64,000 nucleotides of DNA from Versatilivorator sp963663845 (GTDB lineage: Bacteria > Acidobacteriota > Terriglobia > Versatilivoradales > Versatilivoraceae): positions 2,356,001 to 2,420,000 of the forward strand of contig OY760650.2 in the NCBI GenBank assembly GCA_963663845.2, read 5' to 3'. The position numbers were made by a program, and so were the translations under genes. Shown in pieces: positions 23,408 through 31,469 of this stretch (positions are counted from its first letter, which is position 1; each line of letters opens with the position of its first letter). The notes under the pieces are model-generated. The model was not told where the DNA came from. It did not search any database and saw nothing but the letters and a program-made list of their open reading frames with translations.

Positions 23408-26170
23408 CTACTTCACGTATAGAAACTCGTTGGAGCTCAGCAGCACCCGGGCGTATTGGGGCCAGCCCTGTTGGTTTCCCCGGAGAAACTTGCGGCCCAG
23501 CCGCAACTCCTCGGCAGTGGGGTGGCGTCCGAAGAGAATGCGGTAGACCTGGCGAATCCTGTCCGGGTCCCCGGCCCGGCTTTCCAGCCGGGCGACCAGC
23601 GCCTCCGACAGCCGGGTCAGAAAGGCGCTGTTCAGGAAGAACAGCCGCTGCAGGGGCGTGGAGGTCTCGAAGCGGGCTTCGCTGATGGCGGTCGGATTGG
23701 GGAAGTCGAACAGGGTCATGGTCTTGTCCGGGCGCCGCCGGCTGACGAAGCCGTAGAGGGTGCGCCGGTTGGAATCGGTCAGGATCCACTCCGCCGGCTG
23801 GCTGTACTTGTCGGGCTCCCCGTCGGGGCCCTTGCGCCAGGCCAGGTTCTCCGTCAACCACAGCGGGGGCCCTCCCAGGGCCGGGTCCAGTTTCCCCGAG
23901 ACGAACAGCAGGCTGTCTCGCAGCGTCTCGGCATCCAGCCGCCGCCGATGGGCGCGCCAGTAGAGGCGGTTGCCGGGGTCCAGGCCGGCGTTGCGGTCGG
24001 ATGGGGCGCTGGAGAGGCCGTAGGTGGCCGAAAGCATGATCTCGCGATGGAGGGACTTGAGCGACCAGCCGCCGGAGATGAGCCGGGAAGCCAGGTAGTC
24101 CAGCAACAGGGGATGGGTGGGGCGCTCGCCCAGTTTGCCGAAGTTGCTGGCGGTGCCCACGATGCCCCGTCCGAAGTGGTGGAGCCAGATCCGGTTGGCC
24201 ATCACCCGGGACGTCAGGGGATTGCGGCGATCGGCGATGGCCTCGGCCAGTTCCAGCCGGCCGCTTCCCTTCCGGAAGGGCGGGGGTTCTCCCTCCGACA
24301 GGATCTGCAGGAAGCGCCTCGGGGCCGTTTCTCCCAGGTTCTCCTTGCTGCCGCCGATGTGGACTTTCAGGTCAGCCGGCTCTTCCGAGTCCCGGATGGC
24401 GTGAAGGAAGGCGTACTTGGCCGGCAGGCTTTCCTTCAGGGTCCGGATCTCCTCCAGCACCCCGTCCACGTATTCCCGGCGCCCGCCCTTCAGGAAGGGG
24501 ACCACCTTCATTTCCATCCCGGGATACTGGTTCACTTCGCCGTAGTAGTAGATGCCCAGCGGGGGGCGATAGGGCAGGTCGGGCCGGGGGGTTTTGAAGT
24601 AGAAGGCGTTCCAGAAGCCGGCCTTGTCGGCTTCCATCACCTCTCGCGGCTTCCCCTTGGGAGCGCTCCGGTTCCTGCGGTCCAGCACCTTGCGTTCCCG
24701 GGACACCGAGACCACCCGGGCCTGAAACTCCTCCGCCCATTGCCGGAAGTCCTCCTCGGGAGCCTGGAGCCGCTGGGGCCAGTCGTCCAGGTAGGGGTGC
24801 TCCTTGGGCCAGGTGTTCAGGTGGTTGATCCAGCGCTGCAGAGTCTCGGCATCGAGGCCCGCCTGCCGGGCGGCATCGGCCACCGGCAACCCGGATTCCC
24901 CGAGCACTTGGCGGGCTGCCCCCAGGAACCTGGAGGTCTGGCCGGCCAGGATGTCGCCTAGTTGCAGGGTCTCGCGACTGAGGAACTCCTTGAGGTCGGT
25001 TTCCAGGTCTGCAATGCGCTTGGCCTGTTTCCGGTACTCGGATACCACTGCTTCGGCGGCCAGGGGGAACTCATGGGGTTCGGTGCTCTGAAAGACACCC
25101 TGCAGGGAGTAGAAATCCCGAGTGGGGATGGGGTCGTACTTGTGGTCGTGGCACTTGGCGCAGGCCACCGTCAGCCCCAGAAAGGTCCGGGTGGTGACGT
25201 CCACCCGATCGTCCGGCAGCCGGGGGCTGAGGCCGTAGAGGCCCAGACCGCCTGCGAATCGCCCCGGCTCCTCCGGATGAAGCAGGTCCCCGGCAATCTG
25301 GGCCTTGGCGAAGAGATCGTAGGGCAGGTCCCGGTTGAGAGCCTGCACCACCCAGTCCCGGTAGCGATAGGCGTTGGGATAGGGATCGTCCCGGGTGTCG
25401 TTGAGCCGGTCGTCGGCATAGCGGGCCAGGTCCAGCCAGTAGCGTCCCCAGCGCTCTCCGTAGTGGGGCGAGGCCAGCAGGCGGTCGACCACTTTGGCGA
25501 AGGCCAGCGGCGAGCGGTCGCGGACGAACGACTCCACTTCCTCGGGAGTGGGAGGCAGGCCGGTCAGGTCCAGGCTGGCGCGCCTTATCAGAACCCGACG
25601 CCCGGCCGGTCGGACCGGCTGCATTCCCTCCGACTCCAGCCTGGCCAGGATGAAGCGATCGATGGCCAACCGGGGCCATTGACGGTTCGCGGTTGCGGGC
25701 GGCGCCGGGGCGAGAATGGGCCGGAAGCTCCAGAAGGACCGCTGCTCGGGGGTGATGCGGTAGGGGTGCCCGTTCTCGGTCTTCGCCTTGGCCGCCCGGT
25801 CCCGGGCCTCCGGCCAGAAGGCGCCCGTCCGGACCCAGCTCTCCAGGTGGCGGACCTGGTCGGGGCTCAGTGGATTACCGGGCGGCATCTTGAGACGCGG
25901 GTGGGTGCGCCGAACCGCCTGGATCAGCAAGCTGGCCTCGGGGTCCCCCGGAAGGATGGCAGGGCCCGATTGGCCCCCCTTCAGGATCGATTCGCGGGAG
26001 TCCAGCCGCAGCCCGTTTTGAGGGGAATCGGCGTGGCAGGCAAAGCAGTTTCGGGCCAGCAGCGGGCGGACGCGCTCCTCGAAGAAATCGGAGGGATTGT
26101 CCGATGCAGGCAGACCCTGCGCCCAAAGCAACAGGGCCGCGACCGCCGCCACTGCCCGTTGAGGTTTCAC
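23408..26170 (-). CDS. PSD1 and Planctomycete-type cytochrome c protein (DUF1549/DUF1553)
   Basis: 920 residues from GTG 26170, with a signal peptide (AVAAVAALLLWAQGLPA). A PSCyt1 c-type haem motif NCFACHADSP lies at residues about 41-50, followed by LRLDSRESILKGGQSGPAIL. PSCyt2/DUF1549 covers residues about 165-375 (FILARLESEGMQPVRPAGRR, then DLARYADDRLNDT and CAKCHDHKYDPI). PSD1/DUF1553 covers about 630-890, ending ALVARLESRAGDPDRIRQVY. The segment between is variable. It is a periplasmic haem protein. It is the first gene of the pair with the DUF1501 protein. Confidence 0.95.
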   Translation of the reverse strand: MKPQRAVAAVAALLLWAQGLPASDNPSDFFEERVRPLLARNCFACHADSPQNGLRLDSRESILKGGQSGPAILPGDPEASLLIQAVRRTHPRLKMPPGNPLSPDQVRHLESWVRTGAFWPEARDRAAKAKTENGHPYRITPEQRSFWSFRPILAPAPPATANRQWPRLAIDRFILARLESEGMQPVRPAGRRVLIRRASLDLTGLPPTPEEVESFVRDRSPLAFAKVVDRLLASPHYGERWGRYWLDLARYADDRLNDTRDDPYPNAYRYRDWVVQALNRDLPYDLFAKAQIAGDLLHPEEPGRFAGGLGLYGLSPRLPDDRVDVTTRTFLGLTVACAKCHDHKYDPIPTRDFYSLQGVFQSTEPHEFPLAAEAVVSEYRKQAKRIADLETDLKEFLSRETLQLGDILAGQTSRFLGAARQVLGESGLPVADAARQAGLDAETLQRWINHLNTWPKEHPYLDDWPQRLQAPEEDFRQWAEEFQARVVSVSRERKVLDRRNRSAPKGKPREVMEADKAGFWNAFYFKTPRPDLPYRPPLGIYYYGEVNQYPGMEMKVVPFLKGGRREYVDGVLEEIRTLKESLPAKYAFLHAIRDSEEPADLKVHIGGSKENLGETAPRRFLQILSEGEPPPFRKGSGRLELAEAIADRRNPLTSRVMANRIWLHHFGRGIVGTASNFGKLGERPTHPLLLDYLASRLISGGWSLKSLHREIMLSATYGLSSAPSDRNAGLDPGNRLYWRAHRRRLDAETLRDSLLFVSGKLDPALGGPPLWLTENLAWRKGPDGEPDKYSQPAEWILTDSNRRTLYGFVSRRRPDKTMTLFDFPNPTAISEARFETSTPLQRLFFLNSAFLTRLSEALVARLESRAGDPDRIRQVYRILFGRHPTAEELRLGRKFLRGNQQGWPQYARVLLSSNEFLYVK

Positions 26171-26250
26171 GATGCCTGAAGTGTCTCACCAGTTCCCGGT
26201 CAGGTCAAGGGGCAGGGGAAATTGGAGCACCCGGTGCTGAACTCCCCAAC

Positions 26251-26278
26251 GTAGGGGCAACCCTTGTGCTTGCCCGGT
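26251..26278. repeat. Single-arm copy of the GTAGGGGCAACCC repeat
   Basis: GTAGGGGCAACCCTTGTGC then TTGCCCGG repeats the left arm of the element at 7114-7189 with one substitution. It begins 30 bases after the RHH gene stop. No facing arm is seen. Confidence 0.7.
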
Positions 26279-26280
26279 CG

Positions 26281-26493
26281 TCAGTCCTTGGCGGAACGCT
26301 CCCGAGCCGAGGCGAACAGTTCGAACAGGCCGTCCTTGGCGGCTTCCCGTCGCACTTCCCGAGTCTCGATGTAGAAGCGGAGCGCCTCCCGGAAGAGCTC
26401 CGACATGTTGCGGTACTCCTCCTTGGCGACCAATTCCGCCTCCTTCAGCAGGGGCGGCGGCAGGGAAATGGTGACCAGCTTTCGTGAGCGCAT
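26281..26493 (-). CDS. Ribbon-helix-helix (CopG/ParD-like) antitoxin or regulator, orphan
   Basis: 70 residues with GGAGG ahead of ATG 26493. KLVTISLPPPLLKEAELVAK is the RHH strand and first helix, and YRNMSELFREALRFYIETRE is the second helix. The C-terminal tail is charged (REAAKDGLFELFASARERSA), as in antitoxins. No toxin gene overlaps it on either side, so it is either a solo regulator or a relic of a ParDE/RelBE pair. Confidence 0.85.
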   Translation of the reverse strand: MRSRKLVTISLPPPLLKEAELVAKEEYRNMSELFREALRFYIETREVRREAAKDGLFELFASARERSAKD

Positions 26494-26670
26494 GGCGCCT
26501 CCTGGGTGTCATACATTGTAGCACCAGTTCAGGACGCACGGGGCCGGTAGTGATCTGCGGGGCGTCGCGTCTGTCCCCCCACCGGCTCGACTGCGGGCGG
26601 GCACAGGGTTTCCAAGCTACGGCGGGCTGCCTTTCTTACCAGTGGACGTTCCAGAGGGCAATGTGGCCGC

Positions 26671-27498
26671 CTAAGCCGGCTTGGCGCTCGCCCGTCTCCG
26701 CAGCCATTCCACCACCAGCATCAACAGCAGCGCGAAGGCGATGAGCAGGGTGGCCACCGCCAGGATGGCCGGGCTGATCTGCTCGCGGATGCCGGCCCAC
26801 ATCTGGCGCGGAATGGTGCGCTGGTCCAGCCCGCCGATGAAGAGCACGGTGACCACTTCGTCGAAGGAGGTGGCGAAGGCGAACAGGGCGCCGGAAATCA
26901 CCCCGGGCGCGATCAGCGGGAGCTGGACCCGCCGGAAGGTCCGCAGCGGCCCGGCTCCCAGGCTGGCGGCGGCCCGGGTCAGGTTGGGATCGAAGCCGCT
27001 GAGGGTGGCGGTGACGGTGATCACCACGAAGGGAGTGCCCAGGGCCGTGTGGGCCAGGATCAGACCCGGGTAGGTCTGCGCCAGCCCCAGGTCGGAGTAG
27101 AAGAAGAACATGCCGGCCGCCGAGATGATGACCGGCGTGACCATGGGCGAGATCAGCAGGCCCATGGCCAGGGAGCGCCCGGGCATGGCGGGGCTGGACA
27201 GCCCCAGGGCCGCCAGCGTGCCCAGGGCCGTGGCCAGGGCGGTGGAGGCGAAGCCGATGACCAGGCTGTTGGCCAGCGCCCGCAGCCACTCCGGGTCTTC
27301 GGCCACGGCGCGGTACCAGCGCAGCGAGTAGGCCTGGGGGTCCAGACCCAGCATCCCCTCGGTGAAGGTGAAGTAGGGCTCGACGTTGAAGCTGAGCGGC
27401 ACGATCACCAGGATGGGCGCCGTCAGAAAGAGGAACACCGCCGAGCAGAAGGCCAGGTAGCCGAGTCGTCCCGTCCGTTCCCAGGAAATGCCGGACAT
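26671..27498 (-). CDS. potC: Polyamine-type ABC transporter permease (PotC-like)
   Basis: 275 residues, six helices. The EAA loop reads GFDPNLTRAAASLGAGPLRT and the C-terminal part FATSFDEVVTVLFIGGLDQR TIPRQMW is the PotC/YdcV-type signature. It forms the channel with the PotB-like protein encoded eight bases upstream. Last gene of the operon potA-potD-potB-potC; no terminator is obvious in the 170 bases beyond it. Gene symbol by family; the true substrate may be a polyamine, an opine or another cationic solute. Confidence 0.85.
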   Translation of the reverse strand: MSGISWERTGRLGYLAFCSAVFLFLTAPILVIVPLSFNVEPYFTFTEGMLGLDPQAYSLRWYRAVAEDPEWLRALANSLVIGFASTALATALGTLAALGLSSPAMPGRSLAMGLLISPMVTPVIISAAGMFFFYSDLGLAQTYPGLILAHTALGTPFVVITVTATLSGFDPNLTRAAASLGAGPLRTFRRVQLPLIAPGVISGALFAFATSFDEVVTVLFIGGLDQRTIPRQMWAGIREQISPAILAVATLLIAFALLLMLVVEWLRRRASAKPA

Positions 27499-27505
27499 CT
27501 TCGCC

Positions 27506-28678
27506 TCACCCCAATCGCATGCGGTCGACCCCGACCAGCCGGTTGAAGACCAGAAAGAGCAGGAAAACGCCCCCGAGCAGAAGGCCGCCCAGCGCGGCGG
27601 CCAGTCCCCAGTTGAGAGACTGTTGCATGTGGTAGGCGACCATGTTGGAAATGAGCTGGCCGCTCTGTCCGCCCACCAGCGCGGGAGTGATGTAATAGCC
27701 GATGGCCAGGATGAAGACCAGCAGCGAGCCGGCCGCCACCCCCGGCAGCGTCTGGGGCCAGTAGACGCGCCGGAAGGCCTGCAGGAAGCTGGCTCCCAGC
27801 GAGGCGGCCGCGCTCATGTAGAGCGGCGGGATGGTTCGCATGACCGAGTAGAGGGGCAGCACCATGAAGGGAAGCAGCACGTGGGTCATGGCCACCACGG
27901 TGCCGGTCATGTTGTAGATCATGGAGATCCTCTGGTCTTCGGCGATCAGCCCCAGGGCCGCCAGCAGGTCGTTGATCACGCCCTGGGTCTGCAGCAGCAC
28001 GATCCAGGAAGTCGTCCGCACCAGCAGCGAGGTCCAGAAGGGAACCAGCACCAGCAACAGCAGCAGGTGGGCCCGCCGGGGCGGCGCGTTGGCGATCAGG
28101 TAGGCGATGGGATAGCCCAGCAGCAGGCACAGCAGGGTGATGCCCAGGCTCACCGCCAGCGTGCGCCTCAGCAGCGGCAGGTAGATGCGCAGGTCGGGCG
28201 GCTGGCGGACGATGCCCCCGCCGGGCGCCTGGTCCAGGTCCAGGGCGTGCAGGTAGTGGCGCAGGGTGAAGCGCTCTCCGGCGCGGCGGACGGCATGCCA
28301 GGTTCGGGCCTGGCCCCACTTGGGATCGATGGCGATCATGGCCTCGCGCCAGGCGCCGGAGCCGGGAGTCCCGCGCAGCCTGCGCGCGCTCTTCAGCAGG
28401 ACGCTGCGCAGCCCCGCCTGCACGCGGTTGACGCGGGTGGCCACCCGCCCCAGGCTCTTCTCCCGGCGCGCCTGCAGCAGCTCGCGGGCCATGCTCTCGA
28501 AGACCGCCTCGGGCGGGGTGCGCTCGCCGTCCCAGGCGCGCAACAGGCGGAGGGTCTGGGGAAGCGCGTCGGCCACCAGGGGATCGTAGAGGCTGCGTCC
28601 CAGCATGACCGCCAGCGGAGCCACGAAGGTCGCCAGGATGAAGGCCGCCAGGGGCAGCACCAAGGCCGCCGCCCGCAA
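27506..28678 (-). CDS. potB: Polyamine-type ABC transporter permease (PotB-like) with enlarged N-terminal loop
   Basis: 390 residues when started at TTG 28678, which has GAGGGG seven bases upstream; no ATG is available nearby. The first helix (LPLAAFILATFVAPLAVMLG) is followed by about 150 residues before the second helix, much longer than the 30-60 residues usual in PotB, with a basic helical insert (ARREKSLGRVATRVNRVQAG). The rest is standard: LLVRTTSWIVLLQTQGVIND and the EAA loop YMSAAASLGASFLQAFRRVY. Its gene starts 11 bases after the binding-protein stop. Confidence 0.85.
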   Translation of the reverse strand: MRAAALVLPLAAFILATFVAPLAVMLGRSLYDPLVADALPQTLRLLRAWDGERTPPEAVFESMARELLQARREKSLGRVATRVNRVQAGLRSVLLKSARRLRGTPGSGAWREAMIAIDPKWGQARTWHAVRRAGERFTLRHYLHALDLDQAPGGGIVRQPPDLRIYLPLLRRTLAVSLGITLLCLLLGYPIAYLIANAPPRRAHLLLLLVLVPFWTSLLVRTTSWIVLLQTQGVINDLLAALGLIAEDQRISMIYNMTGTVVAMTHVLLPFMVLPLYSVMRTIPPLYMSAAASLGASFLQAFRRVYWPQTLPGVAAGSLLVFILAIGYYITPALVGGQSGQLISNMVAYHMQQSLNWGLAAALGGLLLGGVFLLFLVFNRLVGVDRMRLG

Positions 28679-28689
28679 GCGGGGTCCCC

Positions 28690-29847
28690 TCAGCGCAGCA
28701 GCCAGGCGATGAATCGCAGGTTCATCTCGTCGATGTGGTCGCTCCACCATTGCCAATCGTAGTGCAGGCCGCCAGCCAGGTTTTCGGGCGTGGTGGGCAT
28801 GTGCGGCCTCATGTCCACCCCCGTCTCCAGGTGGGTTGAAATCAGCGCCGTTCCCGACTGGCGGGCGGGGCTGTAGGAGATGTAGCGGCCCACCGCCACC
28901 ATGGATCGGACGGTGGTGGCGAAGGATAGGAACTTCCGCGCCGCTTCCAGGTTCGGGCTTCCGGCCACGATCGCCAGTTGTCCAATGTCCAGCACGTGGC
29001 CGTCCCAGACGATGACGAAGGGCTGGTTTTCCAGCACCTGGGCGTTGAAGATGCGTCCGTTGTAGGCGGTGCTCATGGTCACTTCGCCGTCGGCCAGCAT
29101 CTGCGGCGGCTGGGCGCCCGCCTCCCACCAGACGATCTGGTCCTTGATGCTGTCGAGCTTGCGGAAGGCGCGGTCCAGTCCCTCCTGGGTTCTGAGGGCG
29201 GCGTAGACCTGGTCCATCGGCACCCCGTCGGCCATCAAGGCGAACTCCAGGTTGACCTGCGGGGTCCGCCGCATGCCGCGGCGCCCCGGAAACTTCTCCA
29301 GGTCGAAGAAGTCGGCGAGGGTTGAGGGCTTGGCTCCGGGAAACCGCTCCAGGTTGTAGGCGTAGATGGTGGAGTAGAACAGCGTGCCCACCCCGCACTC
29401 GGTGAGGGAGCCGGGAAAGAAGTCCTTCTCGGCGGGAGCGCCGTCCGCACCCGGCGGCAGTTGGCCGGCGTCGATGGGTTCCAGCAGGCCTTCGTCGCAA
29501 CCCCGCACCGCATCCGCCACGTCCATATCGACCACGTCCCAGTAGACGTTGCCGGTCTCGACCTGGGCCCGAATCGGGGCCAGTCCGCCGTTGTAGTCCT
29601 CCAGCCGTATCCGGATGCCGGATTCGGCGGTGAAGGGCTCGTGATAGGCCTTCACGCAGGCGCGGGCGTAGGAGCCGCCCCAGGAGACCACCGTCAGCGA
29701 TTCAGCCAGCGCCAGCCGCGGGCCAAGGATCAGAACGGCCAGTAGCAGGAGCGGCCAGGCAGGGATTGGCCGGCCGGGTCGCCTGTCTGCGCCCGGGGCT
29801 TGGGCAGGAAGACCGAGGCTGAGGCGTCCCGAACGGTTCAGAATCAT
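28690..29847 (-). CDS. potD: Polyamine-type ABC transporter substrate-binding protein (PotD-like)
   Basis: 385 residues from ATG 29847; the leader RPIPAWPLLLLAVLILGPRL ALA is preceded by a 25-residue N-terminal extension. The mature protein starts SLTVVSWGGSYARACVKAY, the typical PotD/PotF/YdcS motif, and continues YWDVVDMDVADAVRGCDEG and FPGRRGMRRTPQVNLEFALM. It binds the solute in the periplasm. Placed second in the operon, between the ATPase and the first permease. Confidence 0.88.
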   Translation of the reverse strand: MILNRSGRLSLGLPAQAPGADRRPGRPIPAWPLLLLAVLILGPRLALAESLTVVSWGGSYARACVKAYHEPFTAESGIRIRLEDYNGGLAPIRAQVETGNVYWDVVDMDVADAVRGCDEGLLEPIDAGQLPPGADGAPAEKDFFPGSLTECGVGTLFYSTIYAYNLERFPGAKPSTLADFFDLEKFPGRRGMRRTPQVNLEFALMADGVPMDQVYAALRTQEGLDRAFRKLDSIKDQIVWWEAGAQPPQMLADGEVTMSTAYNGRIFNAQVLENQPFVIVWDGHVLDIGQLAIVAGSPNLEAARKFLSFATTVRSMVAVGRYISYSPARQSGTALISTHLETGVDMRPHMPTTPENLAGGLHYDWQWWSDHIDEMNLRFIAWLLR

Positions 29848-30029
29848 GGTTGGCCCCGCCCCCGCCCCGCCGCGCCGATCATACAGGGCGAAACAGGGAG
29901 TTTTCGGTAGATGCTCAACCTGTCGATCAAATAACTCTCCACTCTCCACTCTATCACTCTCCACTTGTCACCTGGCTGCGCCACCGTTCCATTCGACGGG
30001 GAGACTCACAAGGGGAGATACAGAAACTC

Positions 30030-31169
30030 TCAAGACCCGCCTTCCTCGGGATCGTCGGGCTCCAGCGCCCGGCCGTCGGTCAGGGTCCATCCGACCCGGA
30101 CCCGGTCTCCCGCCAGCACGGCCCCGTGCCCCACGATGTTGGGGATCTTGGCGATGAAGTTGGGGGTGTCGCAAACCGTCATGCGCAGCCTGAGGTGATC
30201 CCCCAGGAAGGCGATGTCGTCGATCCTGGCATCGAACTCGTTGCCGTAGAGGCCCGGCTCCGGGGCCACCGCCACCCGTTCCGGGCGGATGGCGACGGAA
30301 ACGTCGTCGCCGGCCGCGCAGGGCGCCACCCGGAAGGCGGTGACGATCTGTCCGCCGGCCTCCACCCGGCAGAAATCGCCCTCCACCCCGACGACCTTGC
30401 CGCGCAGCAGGTTGTTGTCTCCGATGAAGCGGGCCACGAACTCCCGCCGGGGCTCTTCGTAGAGCGCTTCCGGCGGCGCCACCTGCTCGATGCGGCCCCG
30501 CTGAAAGACGGCCACCCGGTCCGACATGGCCATGGCCTCCTGCTGGTCGTGGGTGACGTAGACGACGGTCACTCCCAGGCTGCGCTGGATGCGCCGCACC
30601 TCGTATTGCATCTCCTCGCGCAGGCGGCGGTCCAGGGCTCCCAGGGGTTCGTCCATCAGCACCAGGGCCGGCTCGAACACCAGCGCCCGGGCGATGGCCA
30701 CCCGCTGCTGCTGGCCGCCGGAAAGCTCGCCGGGGCGCCGCCCCTCCAGACCTTCCAGGCGCACCAGTTCCAGCGCCCCTCGGACCCGTTCCCGAATCTG
30801 TGGCGGTTCCATTCCCCGCACTTCCAGGGGAAAGGAAAGGTTCTGCCCGACGGTCATGTGGGGGAACAAGGCGTAGTTCTGGAAGACCACCCCGATGTCG
30901 CGCTTGCGGGGGGGAAGATCGTCTACGGCGCGCCCGCCGATGCGGATGGCCCCCGAGGTGGGCGTCTGAAAGCCCGCCAGCATCATCAGGCAGGTGGTCT
31001 TGCCGGAGCCGGAGGGGCCCAGCAGCGTCAGGAACTCGCCCTCGTAGACCACCAGGTCCAGCTCCCGAACCACGATGGTTCGACCGTCATAGCTCTTGCT
31101 GACGCCCTCGAACTCGACGTGGACCCTTGGGGGGGAATCCGCCGGGGGGCTCGCTGTGTTCTCTGACAT
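30030..31169 (-). CDS. potA: ABC transporter ATPase (PotA-like)
   Basis: 379 residues from ATG 31169, with GGAGG in the leader. The Walker A motif is LGPSGSGKTTCLMMLAGF; the Q-loop is GVVFQNYALFPHMTVGQN; the signature is ELSGGQQQRVAIARALVFEP; Walker B is LVLMDEPLGALD; and the switch His is VYVTHDQQEAM. A TOBE domain occupies the last 100 residues (GDDVSVAIRPERVAVAPEPG). It energises the PotBC channel. It is the first gene of the operon and is transcribed from the gap at 31170-31469. Confidence 0.95.
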   Translation of the reverse strand: MSENTASPPADSPPRVHVEFEGVSKSYDGRTIVVRELDLVVYEGEFLTLLGPSGSGKTTCLMMLAGFQTPTSGAIRIGGRAVDDLPPRKRDIGVVFQNYALFPHMTVGQNLSFPLEVRGMEPPQIRERVRGALELVRLEGLEGRRPGELSGGQQQRVAIARALVFEPALVLMDEPLGALDRRLREEMQYEVRRIQRSLGVTVVYVTHDQQEAMAMSDRVAVFQRGRIEQVAPPEALYEEPRREFVARFIGDNNLLRGKVVGVEGDFCRVEAGGQIVTAFRVAPCAAGDDVSVAIRPERVAVAPEPGLYGNEFDARIDDIAFLGDHLRLRMTVCDTPNFIAKIPNIVGHGAVLAGDRVRVGWTLTDGRALEPDDPEEGGS

Positions 31170-31306
31170 TCGACTCGCCTGCCTCCGGCCCATGCCCCGA
31201 TCGGCATCAGGCCCCTGCCAACAGGGGCGAGTATAGCAGCCGCGTCAATCGAGGGCGGGCGGCTCTTCCCTTCGCCCGTCGCCGGCTGGGACAACGTGTC
31301 AGGGCT

Positions 31307-31360
31307 ATCCCACGCTACCCATCCTCACCGTAGGGGCAACCCTTGTGGTTCCCCTTCCCA
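31307..31360. repeat. Copy of the GTAGGGGCAACCC repeat with its upstream block
   Basis: CCCACGCTACCC, then CGTAGGGGCAACCCTTGTGG, then TTCCCCTTCCC parallels 7094-7142. It lies in the 300-base divergent gap between the pot operon and the double-Cache gene, whose promoters must share this space; no clear -10/-35 pair is evident. Confidence 0.7.
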
Positions 31361-31469
31361 CACAAAATCGGTTAATATCTGCGGATCAGCCAATTCCTAT
31401 CACCGGCAACTGTGACAATTGCCGGCAACGACGGCCGAGCGGAAGTCGGCACTTCAAATGGAGGTAATC

